Source: Dolichospermum sp. DET69 (GTDB lineage: Bacteria; Cyanobacteriota; Cyanobacteriia; Cyanobacteriales; Nostocaceae). Taken from it: a stretch of 64,000 nt of DNA. Below, one piece after another: positions 37,253 to 47,165 of this stretch. The stretch spans positions 3,761,501 to 3,825,500 of the forward strand of contig CP070233.1 in the NCBI GenBank assembly GCA_017355425.1, in the 5' to 3' direction. Every line of letters begins with the position of its first letter. Position 1 is the first letter of the stretch. The notes under the pieces were generated by a model. It did not search any database. It worked only from the letters and a program-made list of their open reading frames with translations, and was not told the origin of the DNA. A program made the translations under genes and the position numbers.

Positions 37253-39019
37253 TTACGTAAGATTGCAATAAGCCCGTTCGGGTAATGTAGCATCAATCAC
37301 AAAAGGGTTTTCATTCCCTTGTAGTGCAGCAATAGAATTGCTTCTGGCTATCTCTGTGCTTGAAGGTGGGTCTAGTTTATTCCAATTACATAAAGTTTGC
37401 TTTTGTTCAGCAAAGTAACTGTCATCAGCTTGAGATTTGTGAATTGTATAAAAGTAGAATACTGCTCTGGCAAGATCTCCCTTTACCGATTCTCTTGGCT
37501 CGAACAAACTATTGGTAGATTCACTAAATTCATTGATACTTGCAGTAGGCTTATTTGTTTGAGAAATATCTCCTTTCAACCATTTCTTAGTTTTGTCGTC
37601 GGGTATCTCTGCAAAAACTTTGTTGCCTCGCTCACCATTGATTTTAGCATCTGAAGGGAACAAATGGTGTAAATCACTCCTTTGAGGCTCTTGCCCTGCC
37701 CCCTTACTTTGTGGCCAGGAGTGCTCGGTGTTAAAACCTTGACTTCCGGCTGCTTGACTGGGGTCATTCCCATCGTCTAAGGTGATGACTCGCCCACCAT
37801 AAATATCGATTACTTTGCCATTTTGATTGTCAATATCACCAAACATCTTATCTCTAGCGGCTCCATAACCAATAGTTCGAGTGGGCGAATAACTTTGACG
37901 AATCTTCTCCTGCAAACTCAGACCTTTCAAAGATGGAAATATATTGCTCGATGCTCCACTTGGGATGACAATGGGGTTTGCTCCAGGATTTTGACCAGAT
38001 GTAAGATTAATTGTGGCAACTAATGGGTCGTGGTCACTAGCTCTGCTGTTTCTCGGTTGATTCGCATTAACGTGAGCAATACGGATCCTCGGATTAGTTT
38101 GAGCGAGTTGTTGATTGACTAAAATGTAGTCAATCAATTCTTTCTGTCCCTGAAAGATAAATGAATAAGCATCATCAGATGGCAACAATTTAACTGGTAG
38201 ATTAACCAATGTTCTATCAGTCAAAGTTCTTAGCGTCGTTGAATTTGGCCCATCGTTTAAGTCCCCCACCACAACAATGTTACTTTGGCTGTCCTTTGCT
38301 AGGATTTGGCTGACAAAATCTTCGACAATCTGGGCTTGTTGAATCCGCTGAGATTCTTTGTTATTGTTATTACTTTTCGATACGAAGTGATTCGCAATGA
38401 TAAAGACTTTCTTATTACCAACGACGAACTCTCCTGCTAATGGTTTGCGGCTATTCTCGAATGCTGGGCTGTTGGGTTGAATCCGACTGGGATTACGTGA
38501 CAATGAGACTGACCCGTTTTTTAAAATTACTTCAACCGCATCTTGAGATCCTCCGCTTTGTCCCTGAGCGAGGCTGACTTTTGCCGGATTATAAATATAA
38601 CCAACCCGAATGTTACCTCCAGGCTCACCACCGTCTAAATCATCTACAGGTGAGATATCAGAGAATTGATAGACTGGTCCACCCTCAGTTTTAATGGCTG
38701 TGGTTAGGGTTTTGTAAGTGAGGTTGGCGGTTGTTACGGTGTCATCGATCTTCCCATTATCGTCCTGGACTTCTATCAGGGCTAAAATATCAGGAGCATT
38801 GAGGTCATTGGCAATAATTTTGGCGATTTGCTTGAACCGCAGATTATCTGAGGGGTCGAGATTTTCCACATTAAATGAACCGATTGTTAATCGTTCAACC
38901 GCAGCCTGTGCCTCGACAGGCAGAACGTTTAGGTTGAAGGTTATGAGAAACATCACTAAAAAACTTATCAGTAGAGATTGGATTTCACGCATCATTTCTG
39001 CTCTGGTATAGTTATTCAA
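37253..39019 (-). CDS. Secreted double nuclease: EEP domain plus endonuclease I
   Basis: This 588-residue exported protein has an N-terminal hydrophobic signal (LLISFLVMFLITFNL) ending near an AQA-A cleavage site. Residues about 42-335 form an endonuclease/exonuclease/phosphatase domain (GSFNVENL, DILALIEVQ, VVVGDLNDGP, SRASDHDPLVA). Residues about 365-585 form an EndA-type endonuclease I of the His-Me finger class, with NTEHSWPQSKGA and RSDLHHLFPSDAKINGERGN. Two different DNA-cleaving folds in one secreted chain suggest nutrient scavenging from external DNA. The ATG used is 12 bases after other in-frame codons; a later ATG would still leave a signal peptide. Upstream is a striking 20-bp tandem repeat. 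Confidence 0.9.
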   Translation of the reverse strand: MNNYTRAEMMREIQSLLISFLVMFLITFNLNVLPVEAQAAVERLTIGSFNVENLDPSDNLRFKQIAKIIANDLNAPDILALIEVQDDNGKIDDTVTTANLTYKTLTTAIKTEGGPVYQFSDISPVDDLDGGEPGGNIRVGYIYNPAKVSLAQGQSGGSQDAVEVILKNGSVSLSRNPSRIQPNSPAFENSRKPLAGEFVVGNKKVFIIANHFVSKSNNNNKESQRIQQAQIVEDFVSQILAKDSQSNIVVVGDLNDGPNSTTLRTLTDRTLVNLPVKLLPSDDAYSFIFQGQKELIDYILVNQQLAQTNPRIRIAHVNANQPRNSRASDHDPLVATINLTSGQNPGANPIVIPSGASSNIFPSLKGLSLQEKIRQSYSPTRTIGYGAARDKMFGDIDNQNGKVIDIYGGRVITLDDGNDPSQAAGSQGFNTEHSWPQSKGAGQEPQRSDLHHLFPSDAKINGERGNKVFAEIPDDKTKKWLKGDISQTNKPTASINEFSESTNSLFEPRESVKGDLARAVFYFYTIHKSQADDSYFAEQKQTLCNWNKLDPPSSTEIARSNSIAALQGNENPFVIDATLPERAYCNLT

Positions 39020-39060
39020 GCAATTTCAGCTATTCTGAGGGAGAGTTTTTTACTCTTCTC

Positions 39061-39180
39061 TATCCTTTCGCTAAAAAATCTATCCTTTCCCTAAAAAATC
39101 TATCCTTTGCTTATAAAATTTATCCTTTGCTTATAAAATTTATCCTTTCCTTATAAAATCTATCCTTTGCTTATATTTAG
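39061..39180. repeat. Six 20-bp tandem repeats upstream of the nuclease gene
   Basis: Six consecutive units fit the consensus TATCCTTTSCTTATAAAATY, the first two with CTAAAAAATC ends. Each is exactly 20 bp, so the TATCC boxes fall on the same DNA face about every two helical turns. The array ends 41 bp before the nuclease start on the minus strand and could be a regulatory binding array. Confidence 0.9.
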
Positions 39181-39292
39181 TATTTATTTGACAAAGATTA
39201 ACTGATACTTAAAACTCAAAACTCAAAAGTTTTGAGTCTTGAGTTTCGGAGTTTTCAACTTGCTTGTTTGTAATTCGCAATCACGAATGATG

Positions 39293-40459
39293 CTAAATTC
39301 GAGAACGCACGAATTTCTCTAATCTATCCATTCCCTTTTCAATTGTCGCCATATCAGTAGCGTAGGAAAGACGAATGTTTTTATCAGCACCAAAAGCCAC
39401 ACCAGGAATTAGTGCAACTTGATGTTCTGCTAATAAAGCATCACAAAATTCCAGGGATTTCAAGCCAGTTTTGCTGATATCAGGAAATAGGTAAAAAGCA
39501 CCGTCTGGTTTAGCGGTACTTAAACCAGGAATAGCACTGAGTCTGGCAAACATTACCTGACGACGTTTAGCGAAAGCTTGACGCATTTCCTCTACACAGT
39601 CTTGGGAACTCTCCAAAGCGGCGATCGCTCCATATTGAGCAAAAGTACACACATTGGATGTACTATGTCCTTGAATGGTGCTGGCAGCTTTGATAATTTC
39701 CACAGGCCCTGCTAAGTAACCAAGTCGCCAACCGGTCATAGAATAACCCTTAGCGAAACCGTTACTAATCAAGGTAAGGTCAAAAATATCCTTTCCTAGA
39801 GAACCAATGCTGATATGTTCCGCACCGTCATAGAGAATCTTTTCGTAGATTTCGTCAGAAACAACATAAATACCTGCATCAACTATCACCTTTGCCAAGG
39901 CTTTGATTTCCGCAGGGCTGTATACCATCCCTGTGGGGTTTGAAGGGGAGTTGAGGACAAATAACTTAGTTTTTGGGGTAATTGCCTTTTTGAGTTGTTC
40001 TGGTGTGATTTTGTACCCTGTGGAAGCATCTGTTTCCACAATTACCGACTTTCCACCAACTAAAGTTACCATTTCGGGATAACTTAGCCAGTAGGGTGAA
40101 GGAATAATTACCTCATCACCGGGGTCAATCAATGCCACAATCAAGTTATAGAGAGAATGTTTACCGCCATTGGTGACAAGGACATTCTCCGACTTATAAT
40201 CAAGACCATTATCATGTTTTAGCTTGTGGGCGATCGCTTCTCGTAACTTTGGTTCTCCAGCGGCTGGACCATACTTGGTTTTACCTTCATCCAAAGCTTT
40301 TGTAGCTGCGGCTTTGATATGCGCTGGGGTGTCAAAATCCGGTTCTCCAGCGCTAAAACTACAAACATCTATTCCCTCGGCTTTCATGGCCTTAGCTTTA
40401 GCGGCGATGGCTAAGGTGATGGAGGGTGTTACCTGACTTACTCTTGCTGCCAGCTTCAT
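39293..40459 (-). CDS. Aspartate (prephenate) aminotransferase
   Basis: This 388-residue PLP enzyme of subgroup I-beta has [10 protein letters not shown] near residue 36, [13 protein letters not shown] near 170, [12 protein letters not shown], the PLP lysine in [19 protein letters not shown] near 234, and the substrate-binding Arg in IRLSYAT. It transfers amino groups between aspartate or prephenate and 2-oxoglutarate. In cyanobacteria such enzymes often also make arogenate. The frame is intact and of usual length. No operon partner is present; the tandem-repeat region lies downstream. Confidence 0.92.
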   Translation of the reverse strand: MKLAARVSQVTPSITLAIAAKAKAMKAEGIDVCSFSAGEPDFDTPAHIKAAATKALDEGKTKYGPAAGEPKLREAIAHKLKHDNGLDYKSENVLVTNGGKHSLYNLIVALIDPGDEVIIPSPYWLSYPEMVTLVGGKSVIVETDASTGYKITPEQLKKAITPKTKLFVLNSPSNPTGMVYSPAEIKALAKVIVDAGIYVVSDEIYEKILYDGAEHISIGSLGKDIFDLTLISNGFAKGYSMTGWRLGYLAGPVEIIKAASTIQGHSTSNVCTFAQYGAIAALESSQDCVEEMRQAFAKRRQVMFARLSAIPGLSTAKPDGAFYLFPDISKTGLKSLEFCDALLAEHQVALIPGVAFGADKNIRLSYATDMATIEKGMDRLEKFVRSRI

Positions 40460-40667
40460 TCTAGTTTATTTAGCGAATTTCTATTTAATCTCTATCTAAG
40501 GATATATCAGAATCCTATTCAATATTGGCATTTTCTCAGAGATTCCCGATTTTGCTTAACCATAGGTAATAAAAAGTCAGAATCAGGATGTCCACCGATT
40601 TAAGGATTAACAGGATTAAAACTGGGATTTTATTACCAATTACCCATTACCAGCCTCAACTAGATAA

Positions 40668-41084
40668 CTAGCAACTTGGGTTATCTAAAACTTCACATTG
40701 CCATTTTTCAACAGTTTTCTCAAAAAAATCAGTAGGATATCCCAACTCTTCTGGTGTTGGTATGTTTTCTTCAGAAGAATCAGTAATAATAATTAGATTC
40801 TTAATATCTTTTATTATTATACTGCTACAGCACTTCCCGGTGTTATGAGGTACAAGAACCCCACCCCCAACCCCCTCCCCGCAAGCGATGAGGGGGCTAA
40901 GATGTAACTCATAAAAGCGGAAACCGCTGTAAATCCTCGCTACACCACTACAAAGAATCCAAAAACCATAGTTGAGGCTGATGTCTAAGCCCACATTAGG
41001 AAAGCCGCGATCCGCAGAATGAAAAATTAATTGTACACCTTTGTCATAAACTAACAGCGATATCTTTGGGTTATTTTTTTTCAA
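40668..41084 (-). pseudogene. Open frame running through a MITE; probable gene debris
   Basis: The 138-codon frame crosses the MITE at 40826-40931, whose translation gives the odd middle part (LIACGEGVGGGVLVPH). The C-terminal part, DIKNLIIITDSSEENIPTPEELGYPTDFFEKTVEKW, looks like the tail of a small antitoxin-type protein; the N-terminal part is not recognised. Removing the MITE does not join the two parts in frame, so more than one change has occurred. It overlaps the GT39 gene end by 14 bases. Confidence 0.4.
40826..40931. mobile_element. 106-bp MITE, TACAGC ends
   Basis: The left end TACAGCACTTCCCGGTGTTA and the reverse complement of the right end, TACAGCGGTTTCCGCTTTTA, are similar, followed by ATGAGGTAC/ATGAGTTAC. 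The inside is C-rich (CCCCACCCCCAACCCCCTCC). A start of the same type (TACAGCACTTTTC) appears alone at 42789. Confidence 0.75.
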
Positions 41085-42717
41085 CTACCTGAATCAATTT
41101 CCAATCTCGAAAAGTACCAATTAAACGTTCATTAGCTGATAAACCTACTTCCGGTTCAGGACTAACCCAAGCATAATTATTTACAGGAACATCTGCAACT
41201 TTTTGAAATCGCTTTCCCCAATGAGGAGTTTCAAAAGTAAGTAATAATAAAGGTTTATCACCACCTGTTGTCATTGTTTCTGTTTTTTGTACTACAAAAT
41301 CAATAGGATAATTTTTGAGGACAGGAGAAATTTCTGGTTGCTTCACAAACAATTTTACATCAGGACTATAATTACTTAATAACCCATTACCACCAGCTAC
41401 AGCTAAAGCTAACCATGCAGGTATTAACCAACTTGCTAACCAATAGTTAGCTGTTAAAAATTTTTGTCGAAAACGATGACGTGCAAGCCAAACTATTGGT
41501 AAAAATAACCAACCTAATCCTAATACGACACCGATTGATGAATAATTTTTGATATCTGCTCCATCACTAACAGTAATTGGAATAAGTCCTGTATTTAATA
41601 TTATTCCTAATATCAATACAATAGCACCTAAACTACCAAATATATAACTAAGATTCCGAGGTAAGAAAAAATATTTTGTTTGTTCAAAATGCTGATTATA
41701 AATATCTCCTAACCAGTTTAATGCTATTCCGGCTAAAATGGCTATCCAAGGACAAAGCATCAGAGTATAATGGGGTAAACGAGTAGAAATTATGCTAATT
41801 TCTAGGAATATAATTACAGGACAAACAACTAATATTAAAATATTCTTAATTGAAGAACGACTACATACTAAGAATAAACCCAAAATACTAAATAAAGTCC
41901 AAGGAAATGATTTAATTGGTAAGTTCCATAAATAGTAAAAAGGGGAATTTCCATGAATTTGTTTTGTTGCTAGTCTTGTTACTAAATTAAAAAATTGTTC
42001 AAAAACTATAACTCCATAACTTTGATAACTTAACCAAAACCATGTAATTACAGGGACAAAACCAATTATAAAACCGACATATACGGCATAGTTATTAAGA
42101 TGCTGATGACGACGATTTTGCCAAATTAAATAAGGTAATAAACCGATAAATGGTACAAATATTAATTGACCTTTAATTAAAAATCCTAACCCAAAACTTA
42201 ACCCTGCACCAAAACCCCAATAAGAGCGATATTTATTATGTAATTCTGCTTTTAATAAGCATAAAATACCAAAAAGAGCAATACAAATAGTAATAATATC
42301 TGGAGCAACTAACCTACTAACCTGTAACCATAGAAAAGATACCGATAAGATGGCAGAACTTAACCAAGCTATGCGTTTATTTAACAGCATCCTGGCTATT
42401 TCATAAACTAGGAAAATACTGAGAATAGAAGCAATTTGAGAAGGTAATCGAGATGTTACCTCACTAATACCAAACATTGTGTAAATAGATGCTAAAATCC
42501 AATAAAAACCTGGTGTTTTTTCATAAGCCAGTTCTGACCAAGATTGGGGAGTTAACCAATCTCCAGACTCTAGCATCCATCGAGAGCGTATAGCATAGGT
42601 AGTTTCATCATGAGCAATAAGACTATGTTGTCCATGATTCAATAACAATAATGGCACTACCCAAATAATTAGTCCTAGAAAATACCATATTTTTGGTAAA
42701 TTAAGCAATTTTATCAC
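41071..42717 (-). CDS. GT39/ArnT-like membrane glycosyltransferase
   Basis: This 548-residue polytopic protein has about eleven hydrophobic helices. The first periplasmic loop has the acidic pair HDETTYAIRSRWMLESGDWLTP, the conserved catalytic region of ArnT/PMT-type glycosyltransferases that use lipid-linked sugars. LAYEKTPGFYWI and the RLPSQIASI helix also fit the family. The C-terminal 80 residues are soluble. It would transfer a sugar to lipid A, protein or a polymer on the outer face of the inner membrane; the acceptor is unknown. Its 3' end overlaps the decayed frame downstream. Confidence 0.88.
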   Translation of the reverse strand: MIKLLNLPKIWYFLGLIIWVVPLLLLNHGQHSLIAHDETTYAIRSRWMLESGDWLTPQSWSELAYEKTPGFYWILASIYTMFGISEVTSRLPSQIASILSIFLVYEIARMLLNKRIAWLSSAILSVSFLWLQVSRLVAPDIITICIALFGILCLLKAELHNKYRSYWGFGAGLSFGLGFLIKGQLIFVPFIGLLPYLIWQNRRHQHLNNYAVYVGFIIGFVPVITWFWLSYQSYGVIVFEQFFNLVTRLATKQIHGNSPFYYLWNLPIKSFPWTLFSILGLFLVCSRSSIKNILILVVCPVIIFLEISIISTRLPHYTLMLCPWIAILAGIALNWLGDIYNQHFEQTKYFFLPRNLSYIFGSLGAIVLILGIILNTGLIPITVSDGADIKNYSSIGVVLGLGWLFLPIVWLARHRFRQKFLTANYWLASWLIPAWLALAVAGGNGLLSNYSPDVKLFVKQPEISPVLKNYPIDFVVQKTETMTTGGDKPLLLLTFETPHWGKRFQKVADVPVNNYAWVSPEPEVGLSANERLIGTFRDWKLIQVVEKK

Positions 42718-43120
42718 TGTGAACTTTAGCTCCTGCTATCAGAGTATTTGTTAACAGCCTAGAACATTTATGTGTTTTTTTTACATATACAGCACTTTTC
42801 TTGTTAAATGACCACACCTAAATATCCAAAATGTTCACGGGGTAAAGGTTCTAGGATTTATTTTTGTACCCAACCGTTGAGCAAATTACATCCCCACCCT
42901 ATGAGTACATTGAGGGTGGGGAATTACGCAAAATTGCTAAAATTATCGTGTCTGACCACCCTACAGACTACAAAATCTCCAAAAATTAATAACTAGCAAC
43001 TTAAATGATTAGAAAAAGATTGTCATCAACAGATAAACTCACATATAGACATAAATACTGGACGCTGACATCAAACCAGCGGCGGAAGGTAATTAGGCAG
43101 CAAACGCGATATATATAATT
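42718..43120. other. Gene-free stretch with a strong hairpin
   Basis: Only a perfect 10-bp stem, TCCCCACCCT/AGGGTGGGGA (42891-42922), and a TACAGCAC MITE-type end at 42789 stand out. The remainder holds the promoters of the divergent GT39 and argJ genes. No gene is seen. Confidence 0.5.
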
Positions 43121-43132
43121 GTGAGCAAAATT

Positions 43133-44374
43133 ATGGCAGACTGGCAAATAATTACTGGTGGTGTGACAGCAGCGCGGGGGTATAGAGCAGCCGGAATTAC
43201 AGCGGGGCTAAAAGCTTCAGGATTACCGGATTTAGCTTTAATAGTATCAGATGTGGAGGCGATCGCCGCAGGTGTATTTACCACTAGTCAGGTCAAAGCC
43301 GCCTGTGTAGATTACTGCCAGCAAGTGTTACAAGGCAAACATAGTGCTAGGGCAATTCTCTGTAATGCGGGACAAGCTAACGCCGCAACAGGTGAACAAG
43401 GTATTAAGGATGCCCAAGAAAGTGCAGACTTGTTAGGGAAAGAGTTAGGTATTAACCCGGAATCCATTTTATTAGCTTCTACTGGCGTAATTGGTCAACG
43501 GATTAAAATGGATATCTTGCGTGGTGGTATCCCCAAGGTTGTGGCAGCACTTTCGGAAACAGGCTCAGACACAGCCGCAGGGGCAATTATTACTACAGAT
43601 TTAATTACCAAATCTATCGCCTTAGAAACTACTATAGGCGATCGCCCTGTCCGAATTGGTGGGATTGCCAAAGGTTCAGGAATGATTCACCCCAACATGG
43701 CGACAATGTTAGCTTTTGTTACCTGTGATGCGGCGGTATCTTCTCCGCTTTGGCAACAAATGTTAACTAGAGCAGCGGATAGAAGTTTTAATTCTATCAC
43801 GGTTGATGGTGATACAAGTACAAATGATTGTTTAATTGCTTTAGCAAATGGTCAGTCTCGCACTCCAGCAATTACAGAAATGGGTGCAGAAGCCCAGAAG
43901 TTAGAAGCTATGTTAACATTTGTCTGTCAGCATTTGGCAAAAGCGATCGCTCGTGATGGCGAAGGTGCAACTTGTTTAATAGAAGTACAAGTGACAGGCG
44001 CTCATGATGAATTATCAGCCAGACAAATCGCCAAAACCATTGCAGGCTCATCTTTGGTCAAAGCTGCCATTTTTGGACATGATCCCAATTGGGGACGGAT
44101 TGCGGCGGCGGCAGGACGGGCTGGAGTTCCTTTTGAACAGGAAAATCTCTCAGTTAAATTAGGGGATATTTTACTGTTTGAAAATGGTCAACCTTTAGCT
44201 TTTGATAAAGCAGCGGCTAGTGCATATTTGAAAGCAGCAGCTAATGGTGAATATCTACAATCAGACACGGTGTTAATTGCTGTTGGTGTTGGTAATGGTC
44301 ATGGTAGCGGTAAGGCTTGGGGTTGTGATTTAAGTTATGATTATGTGAAAATTAACGCTGAGTATACAACGTAA
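43133..44374 (+). CDS. argJ: Bifunctional ornithine acetyltransferase / N-acetylglutamate synthase
   Basis: This protein of about 413 residues catalyses the first and fifth steps of the cyclic arginine pathway, moving acetyl from N-acetylornithine to glutamate. The precursor cleaves itself at the MATMLAF site, here in GSGMIHPNMATMLAFVTCD near residue 185, giving alpha and beta chains with Thr as nucleophile. The oxyanion residues STGVIGQ near 120 are present. The C-terminus has HDPNWGRIAAAAGRAG and ends normally. The frame is open from a GTG at 43121, but the ATG at 43133 is the likely start. Confidence 0.96.
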   Translation: MADWQIITGGVTAARGYRAAGITAGLKASGLPDLALIVSDVEAIAAGVFTTSQVKAACVDYCQQVLQGKHSARAILCNAGQANAATGEQGIKDAQESADLLGKELGINPESILLASTGVIGQRIKMDILRGGIPKVVAALSETGSDTAAGAIITTDLITKSIALETTIGDRPVRIGGIAKGSGMIHPNMATMLAFVTCDAAVSSPLWQQMLTRAADRSFNSITVDGDTSTNDCLIALANGQSRTPAITEMGAEAQKLEAMLTFVCQHLAKAIARDGEGATCLIEVQVTGAHDELSARQIAKTIAGSSLVKAAIFGHDPNWGRIAAAAGRAGVPFEQENLSVKLGDILLFENGQPLAFDKAAASAYLKAAANGEYLQSDTVLIAVGVGNGHGSGKAWGCDLSYDYVKINAEYTT

Positions 44375-44388
44375 TAAAACGGGAGTTA

Positions 44389-44421
44389 AGATCCCCTACT
44401 TCTTGAAGAAGTTGGGGATCT
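44389..44421. repeat. Dispersed GATCCCC palindrome (copy 2)
   Basis: AGATCCCCTACTTCTTGA pairs with the following AGAAGTTGGGGATCT. It comes 15 bases after the argJ stop and may end its transcript. The stem differs from copies 1 and 3 by paired changes. Confidence 0.75.
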
Positions 44422-44468
44422 GAGTTCTTTAATTTCATTTAGGATTGCTATATATCTTTCTGATACTT

Positions 44469-44690
44469 TTAACCGAGACATTCTCCGACATCTGAGATAT
44501 CGTGAATATCCAGTATAACATCACCAACTGAGTTAGTGAAGGTGGTATCCCACATTGCCCACAGAACATAATTCTAAGGCTCTTGATTGTCTATCAACGA
44601 GTTCAATACCCAAATTTTCTCTAGAACTACCAAGTTTTCTAAGGAAAGGTTTATTTTCTTTGTAGCCATTCAAGTCTATTCGGAACCATT
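44469..44690 (-). pseudogene. Frameshifted coding remnant, unknown family
   Basis: On the minus strand one frame reads LNGYKENKPFLRKLGSSREN and IELVDRQSRALE, then hands over by a frameshift to YVLWAMWDTTFTN, GDVILDIHDISDVGECLG and a stop. The smooth handover and protein-like composition suggest the 3' end of a decayed gene. I do not recognise the family. The rest of the 44.38-44.83 kb interval holds nothing else obvious. Confidence 0.4.
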
Positions 44691-44843
44691 ACAGTTACTC
44701 AAAATATTTATTGACTTTAAATTAACTACAAAACTCTCGTATATATATATATAATATTATGAACCTATTGTCGGGAAATGTCAATAGATGCCTGAAGATT
44801 TGATGTCCTATTCTTTGCTCTAATCACGCTCAAGGTGTCTTTT

Positions 44844-45275
44844 ATGCGGTTACGCTCAATTTACTTAATTTTTATTGCTGGTTTTATCGGATTACTTTCT
44901 TGGGTATGGACTCCCACAGCTTTAGCATTAACACAGATTAAATTATCGGATATTTCTTACCATGACTGTCCATTGGAACTAGCAACTGGAATAGTGGGTA
45001 GCAGTGGTTCAAATTCTGCTGCTTGCTTTATAGTTACAGGTAAAGCGGAAAATAGCACGAACAAAACAGTTTATGATGCGGATATTTTTGGGCGTATATA
45101 TGATGCCAATGGCGACTCAACCTTACAAAATCGGACTCGTCTGGGTTTAATAGCGGAAGTCCCTCCAGGAGTGAATGATTTTGAATTCAGAATTACTGTA
45201 CCTAGTAATCAGCCTTTACCATTGCAGCTTAAGCAGTTTAAAGCTGCTGGTTTTAGTGGACGAGTAAGAAGATAG
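44844..45275 (+). CDS. Conserved exported protein, unknown
   Basis: This protein of about 143 residues has a signal peptide (SIYLIFIAGFIGLLSW, cleavage probably after ALA). A single beta-rich domain follows, with two Cys (DCPLEL and AACFIV) that could form a disulfide. The pattern VTGKAENSTNKTVYDADIFGRIYD resembles FxLYD-like beta-sandwich domains of exported proteins. The frame is open from GTG at 44835; ATG at 44844 is preferred. Function is unknown. Confidence 0.7.
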   Translation: MRLRSIYLIFIAGFIGLLSWVWTPTALALTQIKLSDISYHDCPLELATGIVGSSGSNSAACFIVTGKAENSTNKTVYDADIFGRIYDANGDSTLQNRTRLGLIAEVPPGVNDFEFRITVPSNQPLPLQLKQFKAAGFSGRVRR

Positions 45276-45352
45276 GAAACAGGAACAGGGAACAGGGGCA
45301 AAATTTTTGTTATACCTTCTTTCTCCTGACTCCTGACTCGGTGACTCCTGAC

Positions 45353-45631
45353 TTAAAACCCTTGGACTAAGGTGGTACGGGCTAAACTATCTAGAACACT
45401 ACCAACTATGTTCAATGCCAAAAATGCTAGGATAGGGGAGAAATCCATGCCACCCAAGGGGGGAATTATGGAACGGAATAGATTGAGGTAGGGATCACTA
45501 ATTTGGCTTAAAGCCGCAAATGGTTGATTGGACCAGTCAACAGTGGGAAACCAAGTCAACAAGACTCGAGTAATCAGCAAATAGCTGTACAGAGAGACAA
45601 AGGTAGCGAGGGTTGTAATTAGTAAATTCAT
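45353..45631 (-). CDS. YggT family membrane protein
   Basis: This 92-residue protein has two membrane helices separated by the family segment TWFPTVDWSNQPFAALSQISDPYLNLFRSIIPPLGG, including the conserved DPYLNLFR. YggT/YlmG proteins help distribute membrane complexes and nucleoids in bacteria and chloroplasts (family knowledge). It lies 102 bases downstream of the Gly-zipper gene on the same strand. Confidence 0.9.
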   Translation of the reverse strand: MNLLITTLATFVSLYSYLLITRVLLTWFPTVDWSNQPFAALSQISDPYLNLFRSIIPPLGGMDFSPILAFLALNIVGSVLDSLARTTLVQGF

Positions 45632-45733
45632 GGATGGGTAACTTTCCTATTAAATGTCAAACATAGATTCATGGTTGATTTTAATTTAGCTCACTTCATA
45701 TTGTGTAGCCAATCAACATAACTAAGGGAAGAT

Positions 45734-46066
45734 TTAAGAATGTTCATTAACTTCCTGAGATGAGTTACTGTTGACATTGCCTAATTGCTTCCGCACATCA
45801 TCAATTGTGGCATTGAGTTGGGCAATTTTATCTTCTAGCGATCGCCTTGTTGCTTCTATTTCCAGATTCTCATTAGCTGAGGCTCTCATTTGCCGCCTTT
45901 TAGCTCCTGTCTGGCTATCATTATCACCAGTTAAGCCTTCATTCTCTTCATCGGCAAATTTAGCATCTAAGCGCGAAGTAATCACTGCACCAACCACACC
46001 ACCGACTACGCCCCCTATCAATGTCCCCAGTAGCAACCCACTAGCAAAACCATCTTGTTGACTCAT
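45734..46066 (-). CDS. YtxH-like Gly-zipper protein with coiled coil
   Basis: This 110-residue protein has one N-terminal glycine-zipper membrane helix (GLLLGTLIGGVVGGVVGAVI) and a coiled-coil tail (IEATRRSLEDKIAQLNATIDDVRKQL). The layout fits YtxH-type stress or envelope proteins; no function is known. It and the yggT-like gene probably form one transcript. Confidence 0.8.
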   Translation of the reverse strand: MSQQDGFASGLLLGTLIGGVVGGVVGAVITSRLDAKFADEENEGLTGDNDSQTGAKRRQMRASANENLEIEATRRSLEDKIAQLNATIDDVRKQLGNVNSNSSQEVNEHS

Positions 46067-46266
46067 ATTTTTACCACCTTCTAGAAAATAAGTAACTTTG
46101 ACATACTTTAGCTATTTTCCGGACTTAGCTGCACGCCTACTGCCTTTCCAACATAAAATTACCTATCTTCATTCCTTCTTCCTTCTTCTTCTTCCTTCCT
46201 TCGCGTTCTTCGCACCTATCCCTGACGGGACGCTCCGCGAACGTGGTTCATTTAATCCATATACTT

Positions 46267-46920
46267 CTAAGTCCCAAAAATGCGATCGCCCGCATCCCCT
46301 AATCCCGGGACAATATACCCTTGATCATTAAGCGTTTCGTCAATAGTAGCGGTGTAAACGATTAAACCAGGATAGATAGCAGCCAATTTTTTCAAAGCTG
46401 GGGGGGCAACAACTACAGAAATAATGCGAGTTAAAGCAGGATCAACACCTCTTTGAGTTAATTCCGCCATTACTGCCATTATAGAACCTCCAGTAGCCAA
46501 CATTGGCTCGGTAATTAACACCCGTGTTTCCGGAGCAAATTTTTCTGGCAATTTATTTAAATAACAAGTAGGTTCTAGAGTTTCTTCATTTCGCACCAAC
46601 CCAAAATGGTAAATTGATGCTAAAGGTAGTACACCCTGCGCTCCCTCTAATAAGCCTAACCCAGCCCGCAAAATCGGTACAACAGCTACAGGTATGTGAG
46701 GATTAATAAAAGTGGCAGGACAGGCAGCGAGGGGGCTTTGCACGGTTGTTTCTTGGGTTGGCAACCACTCCCTAGCCGCTTCGTAAGTGAGCCACCTGCC
46801 CAACTCAGTAACAGCAGAACGAAATAATACTGATGGTGTAGCTACATCACGGGCAACTCCTAACCAGTGCTGAATTAGGGGATGGGGTGGGACAAAAACA
46901 CGCAGTTGTTGTTGCGTCAT
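46267..46920 (-). CDS. upp: Uracil phosphoribosyltransferase
   Basis: This protein of about 217 residues salvages uracil to UMP using PRPP. The PRPP-binding motif ITEPMLATGGSIMAV (VLxDPMLATGxS type) and the uracil site YIVPGLGDAGDRIFG at the C-terminus are diagnostic, as are VVPILRAGLGL and YHFGLVRNEETL. The frame is open from a TTG at 46959, but ATG at 46920 (MTQQQLRVFVPPHPL) matches the family. It is monocistronic. Confidence 0.94.
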   Translation of the reverse strand: MTQQQLRVFVPPHPLIQHWLGVARDVATPSVLFRSAVTELGRWLTYEAAREWLPTQETTVQSPLAACPATFINPHIPVAVVPILRAGLGLLEGAQGVLPLASIYHFGLVRNEETLEPTCYLNKLPEKFAPETRVLITEPMLATGGSIMAVMAELTQRGVDPALTRIISVVVAPPALKKLAAIYPGLIVYTATIDETLNDQGYIVPGLGDAGDRIFGT

Positions 46921-47165
46921 AACCAAAAATGGGCAGTCTTGGACTATATGAGAACTCAAACAACATCATACTCTTTCCCAGCTACGAGTGACAGCTAATT
47001 ATAATTTATTGCTAAAATTTATCATTAGTAGTTGACAACTCTTCTCAATTAAGGTTATATTGTCAACAAGTGTTCTCTTCTCTTTAAAGAATCGGCAACC
47101 GGGATTAGTCAGCATCAGCAGACTTTTCCCTATTTCTATTTGTATAAATACTGAATAGATCCCCT

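Noticed and set aside
39061-39180. CRISPR array
   Set aside because: The 20-bp units are directly adjacent with no spacers, and no cas gene is near.
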